Both the position numbers and the translations under genes were made by a program. Shown in pieces: positions 1 to 6,998 of a stretch of DNA of 57,745 nt. The notes under the pieces are model-generated. The model was given only the letters and a program-made list of their open reading frames with translations, was not told the origin of the DNA and did no database searches. Source of the stretch: JADKIH01 sp031417555 (GTDB taxonomy: Bacteria > Bacteroidota > Bacteroidia > AKYH767-A > 2013-40CM-41-45); contig JANOVV010000111.1 of the NCBI GenBank assembly GCA_031417555.1, positions 1 to 57,745 of the forward strand, written 5' to 3'. Within the stretch, counting starts at the first letter, position 1, and each line of letters starts with the position of its first letter.

Positions 1-140
1 TATGCCGGAATGACACCAAACAAGTGGTATACTATTGCCGGAATGTCATCAACTTTTATAAAAAAGGGTGGCTCAGTATGGCCGGAATCAGTGGTATAGT
101 ATGCTCCGGAATCGGTGGTATAGTATGACCGGAATAGTCA
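1..140. repeat. Terminal multiple repeats, probable end of an IS21-like element
   Basis: Five imperfect direct copies of a unit built on CCGGAAT followed by GTGGTATA(G/C)TAT lie in the first 140 bases; the last two full units are nearly identical, with about 24-base spacing. Multiple terminal repeats of this kind are typical of IS21-family ends, where the transposase binds. No istA/istB gene is inside the window, so the element body would have to lie to the left. The repeats stop exactly where a truncated HNH gene begins, which suggests that insertion of the element beheaded that gene. The family assignment is inference; the repeats themselves are directly visible. Confidence 0.5.
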
Positions 141-299
141 TATACTTCAAAAGAGTTTCAATGGATAATAAAATTGGGTGTTTGGGCAAGGACTGAAGTA
201 GCGCACGGTTCTGATTTAGGTTTGAAGCTTGGCAAGAAGTTTATCAGCAAAGAAAAAGCCAGGGAGAAGAAAAAAAACAGCCCGGCAATAAGGAAATGA
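141..299 (+). pseudogene. 3' fragment of an HNH endonuclease gene (second copy)
   Basis: Reading from 141 gives 52 codons, then TGA at 297-299. The peptide (YTSKEFQWIIKLGVWARTEV...) matches the last ~53 residues of the intact HNH protein at 6540-6998, with substitutions and a small deletion near the lysine-rich C terminus. The zinc-binding and catalytic HNH part is missing; the sequence before 141 is the CCGGAAT repeat block instead. It has no start codon and cannot make a nuclease. It is the relic of a duplicated HNH cassette cut by a mobile-element end. Confidence 0.85.
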
Positions 300-583
300 T
301 TTCCCAAAGTACCTTTTTAAGCAAATTTGTGTAAATCAAAATTCGTAGCTTTTTTTTCTTGTAGCCTATGTTTTTTTTCAGCGAAATAGTTCCGTTTACT
401 ATTAATTCAGGAGCTAAGGAATTAGGAACTATCTCAAAAGGTATTCTTTCATATATTATCACAAAATTTAAAAATTTTACACAGATCGGAGTCACTTTTA
501 CGTACGTATAAGTACCTAAACGTACGTAGCTCATATTTAGGCGGTAAATAGTCGATAAATTTAGAATACAGAAAAAAATCAGA
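141..583. repeat. Duplicated HNH cassette, copy 1 (gene tail plus 3' flank)
   Basis: This stretch is a diverged direct copy of 6831-7283. The similarity covers the end of the HNH gene and continues for roughly 280 bases past the stop codon. It includes a conserved tail with CGTACGTA palindromes (about 498-529) and the block GGCGGTAAATAGTCGATAAA. A short reading frame through the flank in copy 2 is frameshifted here by one base in the T-run near 371-378, so the flank is probably not protein-coding. From about 584 to 661 nothing further is recognisable. Confidence 0.8.
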
Positions 584-661
584 TCTCTAAAATAGAAAAA
601 AAAAACAAACTTAACTACCAAAAATCCTCTAACGATTGTTAAGTAGCTGCTGAAAATTTGC

Positions 662-1738
662 TTACGTTGTAGTTTTCTTGCATGTTAAAGTAAAGGTGTT
701 CCAGCCTGTAGTTTTGTCCGTTTGAGAGGCTGGTTGGTTTGCGTATGTTAATTCACCATTAAACAATTTAATTATTTTAAAGGCATTGTGAAGGCCCATT
801 CCTGTACCATCCTTTATCCCTTTATGAACAGATGATCTGTAGCCTTTTGTAAATAATTTAGGAATATCTTCATCAGGGATTAAAGACCCATAACTAGAAA
901 CAACTATTTCAACGATTTGCCCATTTTCTTTAATCTTAATATTTGGTTGAATTGAATTAGCATCCCTCGAATATTTTATAGCATTTTCAGTAAGTAACAT
1001 CAATACAATTTCAAATAACTCCTTATCACCTTGTAATTGCCTAAAAGTATTTCCTTCCAATGGTACAGTAATCTTATTCTTCTTAAAGTCATTGCTGAAA
1101 ATTTTTGAAATTTTGTTCACTGATTTGTGTATGGAAAATTTTCTTTCAGTATTTGGTTTTAAATTGTCCAAATAATCAGGCATATAAAATTTAATATTGT
1201 CTAGAATAAATTTGGTAAGCCTAGAGCTAACATAGATTTTTTTTATATTGTCGTCTGCTTGGTCAAATTTAATTTCCCACTCATTCTCTGAGGAGTAGTC
1301 AAGTATTTCGTCCACGCTAGATGATATTTTTCCATTTAAATTGCGTAATTCGTGAATGTTCTGAGTTGCAATTTCAATTGGTATGAACTCTTCAAAGTTT
1401 TGAATTCTTTTGTCTTCTTTCACACGTTCAATAAAATATGTCTTATCAAATTTATGATTAGGATATTTCTTTTTATTATTATTAATTAATGAAGAGGAGG
1501 AGTTATTTATAAGGATGCCAATATTGCAAATATTTTGATAAATAACAAAATCGAAACCAATTGGGTCTGTTCCTATAGTTAGTTCTTCAATATTCTTAGA
1601 TAATAAGTTTTTATAATATGGAGTAATTATGGATTTGTTTTTTTCTCTTTTAAATTCATTAGGTATCTTTATAAGTTTGCCATCGTGAAAGCTTACAAAT
1701 CCATTAAGAATTAGGGCATATGGGTAGTTTGTTGTCAT
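662..1738 (-). CDS. Soluble histidine kinase-like ATPase (two-component sensor)
   Basis: This 358-aa protein has a C-terminal HATPase_c domain. The N-box is LTENAIKYS (Asn252), followed by a G1-like stretch with SYGSLIPDEDIPKLFTKGYRSS at about 281-302 and the G2 box GTGMGLHN at 311-318. A candidate phospho-acceptor is His129 in the motif NIHELRNLN, followed by a helical dimerisation-like segment. The first ~115 residues match no domain I know, and there is no transmembrane segment, so it should sense something in the cytoplasm. It is transcribed after the response regulator: the two genes share an ATGA overlap at 1735-1738, so they are translationally coupled. The stimulus is unknown. Confidence 0.8.
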   Translation of the reverse strand: MTTNYPYALILNGFVSFHDGKLIKIPNEFKREKNKSIITPYYKNLLSKNIEELTIGTDPIGFDFVIYQNICNIGILINNSSSSLINNNKKKYPNHKFDKTYFIERVKEDKRIQNFEEFIPIEIATQNIHELRNLNGKISSSVDEILDYSSENEWEIKFDQADDNIKKIYVSSRLTKFILDNIKFYMPDYLDNLKPNTERKFSIHKSVNKISKIFSNDFKKNKITVPLEGNTFRQLQGDKELFEIVLMLLTENAIKYSRDANSIQPNIKIKENGQIVEIVVSSYGSLIPDEDIPKLFTKGYRSSVHKGIKDGTGMGLHNAFKIIKLFNGELTYANQPASQTDKTTGWNTFTLTCKKTTT

Positions 1739-2442
1739 GCAGAAAACAATTTGAAAATGGAATTAATGATAGAAAGGTAATTGTTAACTCCCTTAATCAC
1801 TTCATCATTATTTGTAATTTTTTTCACCTCTTTTAATGCTTTTTCTTTATCTCTTCCGTATTTGTTAACTATTGACGAAATTTTCTCAAATGTTTCCGCA
1901 TTTGATATTTCCTGTGTCAATTTTTTTCTTTCAATTTCAAAATGGAATTTAGGTGAAAAAGCTTTTCGAATGCCAGCATCAAGTTTTGATTTGAAATCTA
2001 AAAACTCTAAATCTTTACCCATAAAATCATCTGCTAAATCAACCAAATGTTTATACTTAGTCACTGACCAGTCAGCTCCTGTAAACATAATAACTACAAG
2101 ATGTGGGCATTCAGTCTTTAAATATTTCAAAATCCCCCACCCTTCAGATGTCTCTGAAAGATTCTTTCCAATTCCTTGAATATCTAAAATGACGACATGA
2201 TATTTTCTTCGAATAAAATCATCAATTTCTGTAATGTCTGGAAAGTCTACAATGTTGTATCCATCCTTCTGCAGTCTTTTTACATGAGTAATTTCGTCAT
2301 CATCTACTAAAGCAATTCTTGCCTTTAGTTTTAATTGTTCCAATTCGTCCGTTGAAAACTCTCTTATAGGCTCAATTGATTTGCCTTTAAAAATATTTCT
2401 AATAAAATTTAGCATAGGTCTTATAAGTATTAGTGATGTCAT
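1735..2442 (-). CDS. Response regulator receiver protein without DNA-binding domain
   Basis: A CheY-like receiver domain is clear. In the numbering of the longest frame (TTG start at 2496) these are the acidic pair D65-D67 in ALVDDDE, phospho-acceptor D105 in VVILDIQG, T139 in IMFTGADW and K151 in DFMGKD. About 80 lysine-rich helical residues follow, with no helix-turn-helix or known output domain. I chose the first ATG (2442), which gives 235 aa starting MTSLILIRPMLNFIRN, a hydrophobic amphipathic N terminus that may touch the membrane; the TTG at 2496 would add 18 residues. It is first gene of a two-gene operon with the kinase at 662-1738. The output is probably protein-protein signalling, not transcription. 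Confidence 0.8.
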   Translation of the reverse strand: MTSLILIRPMLNFIRNIFKGKSIEPIREFSTDELEQLKLKARIALVDDDEITHVKRLQKDGYNIVDFPDITEIDDFIRRKYHVVILDIQGIGKNLSETSEGWGILKYLKTECPHLVVIMFTGADWSVTKYKHLVDLADDFMGKDLEFLDFKSKLDAGIRKAFSPKFHFEIERKKLTQEISNAETFEKISSIVNKYGRDKEKALKEVKKITNNDEVIKGVNNYLSIINSIFKLFSA

Positions 2443-2692
2443 TGTGTTATATTCTGTATTGCCTGTTTTGCTTGCAGCTATAGTCAGTTCATGCAAAAAC
2501 TAAAAGTATAAAATATTTTCATACTTATATCGTCGGCAATCCGTTATAGGATGTGAAAAATAATTTCACGCTATTTATTACTGCTCGTCGCCACATTGAA
2601 TAAATGAATAAAAACAGCTTGTTAAGCCGTTTTATTAATTCTGTGGAGCCAAAAATGTTCAAAACCCTCCGAAAGTTAAAAGTGAAATAAAT

Positions 2693-2905
2693 TTATCCGA
2701 ATTCTCCGTTGTTCTTTTTTATTCCTTTAAGTAGAATGTGATCCATGCTCCACTGTCGTTTAATAGTTCCGAAAGGATGTTCTACGATTTGTTGTCTTAA
2801 CAGATATTTATTTAAATCATATTTAATTCTGTTACCATTTTCTTCCAACGCTTTTGTATATTGTGAACGCTCAAGAATTCTTCCGCGTTGATTGGTGGTA
2901 CATTG
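2693..2905 (-). pseudogene. C-terminal remnant of an IS1182/IS5-type DDE transposase
   Basis: Translating the minus strand from 2905 to the TAA at 2693-2695 gives about 70 residues beginning QCTTNQRGRILERSQYTKAL and including RQQIVEHPFGTIKRQW and LLKGIKKNNGEFG. The E-HPFGTIK(R)xW block with the final catalytic Glu is the hallmark of the C terminus of IS1182-like transposases (DDE_Tnp_1_6). The first ~85% of the transposase is absent. The break lies directly at a palindrome (2907-2928). No terminal inverted repeat was recognised on the left side. It is a dead relic. Confidence 0.8.
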
Positions 2906-2906
2906 T

Positions 2907-2928
2907 GTCCGCCCCAGCTGCGACGGAC
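2907..2928. repeat. REP-like palindrome (core TCCGCCCCAGCTGCGACGGA)
   Basis: A 22-base near-perfect palindrome centred on CAGCTG, with two mismatched pairs. The same architecture (TCCG ... AGCT ... CGGA) recurs at 12101-12116 and 12137-12152 inside degenerate tRNA-Gly copies. It sits exactly at the break point of the IS1182 remnant. Confidence 0.6.
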
Positions 2929-2996
2929 TTCACTCTAAACTTTTCCTTTTCGCCAATAAAATAAAATCCCAGACTGCTTCGGACATTCGTCCGTTG

Positions 2997-3253
2997 TTTT
3001 GAGCTGTGTGATATTCATCCACTATTAAATGCTCATCCAGTTTGATAGCCGATACTATTTGTTTATAGTAATTAAAGATTAAAGAAATTATTACATGACG
3101 AAGTAATAACCGGTGGAGTGAGGCAATCAATTTCCAGAATGCATGGCAATCCGTAATAATTCCGGGTAGAGCTAATTTATCTTCGTTCCACGTTCAGTAG
3201 AAAAGATATAAAGATGAGCCATGATTAGTGGATGAATATCACACAACTCAAAA
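2997..3253. repeat. Inverted repeat with 41-base arms around a ~175-base spacer
   Basis: The left arm (2997-3037) and right arm (3213-3253) are reverse complements over about 41 bases with a handful of mismatches. In each orientation the arm encodes VDEYHT(A/T)QN(N/K)G, so both arms look like pieces of one former coding sequence brought together head to head. A 66-codon minus-strand frame at 2930-3130 runs through the left arm (it reads LDEHLIVDEYHTAQNNGRMSEAVWDF in two adjoining pieces). I do not recognise the family and treat the frame as a gene remnant. Confidence 0.7.
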
Positions 3254-3257
3254 CAAA

Positions 3258-3594
3258 GGATTTAGGAAATCCTTCGATACAAGGTTATTTTTCTATAGGT
3301 GAGTTATATTGAAATCCTGCGCAGAATGGGCAGTATATAGGATGACAAAAAATAGTTAAATGTCTGTATATTTAGCATTTTATTAGAAGTGACGTTTTTA
3401 TAAATACTGTACTTTATATAATTTAGTTTAATTTATTTAAAATTGTTTTCTAGTTAAATGCATAGATATATTAAGAATATAATATTAATAATAATGAAAA
3501 TAATTATATATTTTACGTTGAATTAATAAAAGTTATTAAATTATTTAATTAGAAACTCCAAACTAAACAAAATAATTCCAAAATAATTAAAAAA
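3258..3594. other. Very AT-rich intergenic stretch
   Basis: No gene is visible. From about 3400 to 3594 the sequence is dominated by A/T runs (far above the surrounding average) and leads directly into the 138-aa gene. Such leaders are common on horizontally acquired genes. A promoter could be here but no unique TAnnTTTG element stands out. Confidence 0.4.
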
Positions 3595-4011
3595 ATGAAA
3601 AAATTTAGGTTGCCAGTATTTTTAAATAATATTGTAAGTGAAGAGACTTATTCTAGTTGGTTAACTAATAGAGCAAAAGCACATGTTGTAAGAGATAGAA
3701 AGCGTTATCCTGACAGACATATTTCCGTTTCAGATTACAAGATTCGAATTCATTTTGCTGTAAATGAATCTAAGGGGAAGGATCAATACACTAATGAACC
3801 TTTAGCCTGGAAAAAAATTTTAACTTACCATAATGAAATGAATGTAAAAGAAAGAAGGAGATTATTGGATGCTCCAAGTGTAGATCACGATTTTAATGGG
3901 AATGATAAATTTAATTTTAAAATTTGTTCAAGAAGAACTAATAGTTGTAAAAATGATTTATCTGTAAATGAGCTAATCCGATTTTGTAAAATATTTCTAA
4001 AGAATCAATAA
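3595..4011 (+). CDS. Putative HNH-like protein with PSVDH / CSRRTN motifs
   Basis: A 138-aa basic protein. Its features are KGKDQYTNEPLAWKKI (about 60-75), a putative catalytic core PSVDH with His98, and a C-terminal block FKICSRRTNSCKNDLSVNE (about 108-126). This arrangement (Y-T-x-E-x-L-x-W, then S/T-V-D-H, then the Asn-rich NSCKNDLS) is one I associate with a widespread uncharacterised HNH-like family. The DH...N spacing fits a beta-beta-alpha-metal nuclease, but the CxxC zinc knuckles of the other HNH genes here are absent. It stands alone behind a very AT-rich leader and upstream of the McrA-like gene, in the same orientation. The nuclease function is inferred. Confidence 0.55.
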   Translation: MKKFRLPVFLNNIVSEETYSSWLTNRAKAHVVRDRKRYPDRHISVSDYKIRIHFAVNESKGKDQYTNEPLAWKKILTYHNEMNVKERRRLLDAPSVDHDFNGNDKFNFKICSRRTNSCKNDLSVNELIRFCKIFLKNQ

Positions 4012-4266
4012 TAATGAATAGGGTATTGGGTTACATGTAAAGAAAAAAAAGCAATTCTTAATATACGAACAAATAAATAGGTTTTAGTTTTGGAACTTTT
4101 TGTTGAAGAGTTGAATATTCCCCAAAAATATCAAATGGAACTTATAATATTAAAACAATCCGAATTATATCTTGCCTAATTTTATAATTACAAAAAAAAC
4201 CGCTGTGCAGGATACTTTTCTATATAGCTTTAAAGTTACTTATTTTTTTATACTTTTCAGAATCGA

Positions 4267-5160
4267 ATGCTCCCCTTTATCCCAAATAAAAGATACAAAA
4301 GAACTGATATCCAAGATGAGTATGGTGGTACGCGTCAAGGAGGGATAGCACCATGTTCTAAGTATCCTTATATTTTTATTTTTTCTGGAAAAACCGGTAA
4401 TCAATATGGCTATGCTGACGCTTGGGATAATGAAAATGTCTTTTCTTATAGTGGCGAAGGTCAAATCGGTGACATGAAATTTAATAGAGGCAATTTAGCA
4501 CTAAGAGAACATTTAAATCTTGGTAAACGTGTTTTTTTGTTTGAGTATGTTGCATCCGGTATTGTTGAATTTAAAACAGAACTCGAATTTTTTGAATACG
4601 GCTTCTTTGAAGCAGCAGACCGAGAGGGTAAAATAAGACAAGCTATTAGGTTTTTCTTCAAAAGGAAAGGGATTTTTCTTCCGGAAGCTGCTTATCAATT
4701 TAGAAATATCACAACAGTATCAGATGTTTCCACTGCCTACACTCATAAAATTCCAAATGTAACAGAGCGACAAGGACTGGTTACTTCTAGAGTCGGCCAG
4801 GGAGCCTATCGGCAACGTATTATTCATCGTTGGGAATACCGTTGTGCAGTAACCGGCTTTACAAAACCTGAAATTCTAATTGCTTCGCATATTGTTCCCT
4901 GGAAAGAATCAACGGATACAGAAAGACTCGATGTGAATAATGGAATATTATTGTCACCGGTCTACGATGCATTGTTTGATCGCCATTTGATTAGCTTTGA
5001 GAATAATGGTAAAATTATTTTGTCGGATAAAGTCGAGTCTTTCGCTCTTCAAAAAATAGGAGTTAATGGAAAAGAAGAGATTAAAAAATTTCATGATGAA
5101 AATATTTATTTTTTGGAAAGACATAGAAAAAATTTCCATACAATCCATTTGCCACCATAA
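4267..5160 (+). CDS. McrA-like modification-dependent HNH restriction endonuclease (type IV)
   Basis: A 297-aa two-domain protein. The N-terminal ~135 residues (RTDIQDEYGGTRQGGIAP, then FSGKTGNQYGYAD, YSGEGQIGDMKFNRGN and LFEYVASG) resemble the modified-base-recognising SRA-like module of ScoMcrA-type enzymes. The C-terminal part is an HNH_2 nuclease: RWEYRCAVTGF (C193), ASHIVPW (His208), LDVNNGILLSP (Asn225) and LFDRHLISF (His240). Such proteins cut DNA carrying methylated or phosphorothioate-modified sites, so the likely role is defence against modified phage or plasmid DNA. No cognate methyltransferase is nearby, which fits a type IV system. The exact modification recognised cannot be told from the sequence. 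Confidence 0.75.
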   Translation: MLPFIPNKRYKRTDIQDEYGGTRQGGIAPCSKYPYIFIFSGKTGNQYGYADAWDNENVFSYSGEGQIGDMKFNRGNLALREHLNLGKRVFLFEYVASGIVEFKTELEFFEYGFFEAADREGKIRQAIRFFFKRKGIFLPEAAYQFRNITTVSDVSTAYTHKIPNVTERQGLVTSRVGQGAYRQRIIHRWEYRCAVTGFTKPEILIASHIVPWKESTDTERLDVNNGILLSPVYDALFDRHLISFENNGKIILSDKVESFALQKIGVNGKEEIKKFHDENIYFLERHRKNFHTIHLPP

Positions 5161-5353
5161 CTTAATAATTTCAACAAACAAATTTTAATAAATTTATATT
5201 TCGACTACGAAATGATAGAATCAGGGTTAACAATAAAAATACGATCAATTTTTAAATTTAATCAATCAAAGAAAAAGTAAAAATTCTATTGTTATTTTAA
5301 TATTAAATTACAATTTTTACATATAAATATATAACCCCTTTAAAATTATTGTT

Positions 5354-5515
5354 ATGGAACCAAATGAAATCCCAAATCTAAACGAAATTAAGAAACAAAA
5401 AAAAGTACTGACTCAAAAAGAATATGCAATCCTCGGTACTGTTGTAGTAATTGGAAGCTTGGCTGCAATATACATTCATGAAAAATTTATTGCACATCAA
5501 ATTACAAGAGCATAA
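5354..5515 (+). CDS. Small single-span membrane protein (53 aa)
   Basis: The peptide starts MEPNEIPNLNEIKKQKKV and contains one hydrophobic helix (about 26-42, AILGTVVVIGSLAAIYI), ending HEKFIAHQITRA. A charged, lysine-rich N terminus before the helix suggests N-in topology. It has a clean ATG and TAA and sits alone between the McrA-like gene and the convergent alarmone hydrolase. In design it resembles the other small membrane peptide at 9565-9768 (soluble N-terminal part, then one helix), though the sequences are not obviously related. No function is assignable. Confidence 0.5.
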   Translation: MEPNEIPNLNEIKKQKKVLTQKEYAILGTVVVIGSLAAIYIHEKFIAHQITRA

Positions 5516-5535
5516 AATCAATTACTAAATTGTAG

Positions 5536-6069
5536 CTAAACTAAAGTTAAATTAGCTCGTTGAATTAAATTCCCAAACAGCTCTTTCAAAACTAAATTGA
5601 CATCCCCCAACCCCTCACCAATCTGCCTCGACCATTCGAAGTATTGAATTTTCCTATCATTGGTCCAGTCGTGTGGAGGATGATCGAGTATATCAGTAAG
5701 ATTGCAAATCAAATCACCGTACTTTAATTTCTTAGATCGCTCTGATTTTTTTGGTGCATTTATAATTTGCAATCGCTTGCGTTCTTCTTTCGGTAAATCC
5801 TTGTTGTCCGTTACTTCGAGAACTAGTGAGCAAACAACATCACCGAATTGCCTTTTCAATTCGTCGGTGGTTGTTTCTGTATCTTCGATTGTATCGTGCA
5901 GAACGGCGGCAATGAGTAAATCTATATCGTCTTCTCCCGCTTCAGATAATATCTTGGCAACACGAATAGGATGATTAATATAAGGCGTCGCTTCTTTGTC
6001 TTTGCGGCGTTGGAAACGGTGTTTGTAAGCAGCGAAATCGACCGCTTTGAGCAATTTAGTGTGATTCAT
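5536..6069 (-). CDS. Mesh1-like small alarmone hydrolase (HD domain, (p)ppGpp pyrophosphohydrolase)
   Basis: This 177-aa protein has the full SpoT-hydrolase signature: KHRFQRRKD near residue 17, TPYINHPIRVA (His33), AAVLHDTIEDT (His58-Asp59, Glu62-Asp63), EVTDNKDLPKEERK, and KYGDLICNLTDI (Asp119, Asn123). Length and motifs match stand-alone small alarmone hydrolases of the Mesh1 type, which remove the 3' pyrophosphate of (p)ppGpp using Mn2+. There is no synthetase, TGS or ACT domain. It is the only clearly nucleotide-metabolic gene in the accessory island, next to nucleases and pseudogenes. A role in toxin-antitoxin-like or phage-response nucleotide signalling is possible but unproven. Confidence 0.85.
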   Translation of the reverse strand: MNHTKLLKAVDFAAYKHRFQRRKDKEATPYINHPIRVAKILSEAGEDDIDLLIAAVLHDTIEDTETTTDELKRQFGDVVCSLVLEVTDNKDLPKEERKRLQIINAPKKSERSKKLKYGDLICNLTDILDHPPHDWTNDRKIQYFEWSRQIGEGLGDVNLVLKELFGNLIQRANLTLV

Positions 6070-6081
6070 TAATTAGATTGA

Positions 6082-6477
6082 TTATAATTTATGTTGATGA
6101 GTAAATATTTCAATTACAGCGCCTGAATATTGCGGATTAGTATCTACTTCTTTTATTTCAGCTTTTACTTCCAGTAAATTGTTATCTAAGATCCGGGCAA
6201 GCAACTTGTTTTCATCGCGTGGGACAAAGCCGATCTTTTTATTTTGATAATACACTGCAATCGCATATTTATCGAATTTATTTTCTGGTTCTCTTTGAAG
6301 CTCGACAGGATTTTGGGGTTAGAGAGAATTTACGAGACTAGGTCCCTCGTAATACTGAAAGCCGGCAATAGAGCAGCTCAATAACTTAGTTTTATTTTTC
6401 TTTGCTAATAATGAAACTGGTACTAAAGTGATTATGCCGGTGTGGAAAAGTAGTTTTAGAAAGCCTAATCGTTTCAA
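6082..6477 (-). pseudogene. HIRAN-domain membrane-anchored protein, broken by an in-frame stop
   Basis: One reading frame of 131 codons runs from a TTG at 6475-6477 to the TAA at 6082-6084, with a single internal TAA at 6319-6321 (codon 53). The N-terminal part has a hydrophobic stretch (LGFLKLLFHTGIITLVPVSLLA) followed by SIAGFQYYEGPSL. After the stop comes VELQREPENKFDKYAIAVYY, then KKIGFVPRDENKLLARILD. AGFxYY...L.REP.N..D..AIAV......IG.VPR is the HIRAN domain, a DNA-damage/replication-associated fold. All else is in frame, so this is either a very recent pseudogene or one base error. An ATG start is also missing. Confidence 0.75.
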
Positions 6478-6539
6478 ATTTTAGAATAATTTTATGAAAC
6501 TACAATATACATAATTTTGCCTCTACTTCAAAAGCTAAA

Positions 6540-6998
6540 ATGAAAAAATACACCTATTTCGAAGACCACAAAAAGTTCCAAAAAGCCCTACAAACTCTTC
6601 AGGCGAGGAGAAAAAATAGCAAAAAGGAATCTGATCGAAAGTATTCTTTAAGCAAGTCTCAGAAAGAAGAGATTCTTAAAAAAACCGATAGCCGATGCCA
6701 TATTTGCGGTTGTAATCTGAAGAAAAAGAAATTCGAATGTGATCATGTAAAATCCTATTCCTCCGGTGGAACTAATATTGTAAATAACTTCCTTCCCGCC
6801 TGTCCGCTTTGCAATAATTATCGTTGGCATTATACTTCAAAAGAGTTTCAATGGATAATAAAATTGGGTGTTTGGGCAAGGACTGAAGTAGCTCATGAAT
6901 CTAAATTAGGTATTTCTATCAGCAAGAAATTTATCAGTAAAGAAAAAGACAGGGAGAAGAAAAAGACCAAAAAAAACAGCCCGGCAAAAAGGAAATGA
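6540..6998 (+). CDS. HNH endonuclease with zinc knuckles
   Basis: A 152-aa highly basic protein. The HNH core runs RCHICGCNLKKKKFECDHV (C53, C56, Asp68-His69), then SSGGTNIVNNFLPACPLCNNYRW (Asn82/83, C88, C91, Asn92). This is the standard CxxC...DH...N...CxxC form, in which four cysteines hold a structural zinc beside a His-metal active site. The C terminus (about 127-152) is almost entirely Lys/Arg/Glu and probably binds DNA non-specifically. It stands alone behind a 60-base leader. Its 3' third and downstream flank occur again at 141-583, so it belongs to a duplicated and possibly mobile cassette. It could be a defence nuclease or a homing-type selfish gene. Confidence 0.8.
   Translation: MKKYTYFEDHKKFQKALQTLQARRKNSKKESDRKYSLSKSQKEEILKKTDSRCHICGCNLKKKKFECDHVKSYSSGGTNIVNNFLPACPLCNNYRWHYTSKEFQWIIKLGVWARTEVAHESKLGISISKKFISKEKDREKKKTKKNSPAKRK

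Noticed and set aside
1..140. Possible CRISPR array in the CCGGAAT repeats
   Set aside because: The units are unequal in length, there are no unique equal-length spacers and no cas genes; terminal repeats of an insertion element fit better.
244..621. Minus-strand frame of 125 codons over the HNH flank
   Set aside because: It is antisense to the duplicated HNH tail and AT-rich flank, rich in Phe/Tyr/Ile from A/T runs, and not preserved in the second copy.
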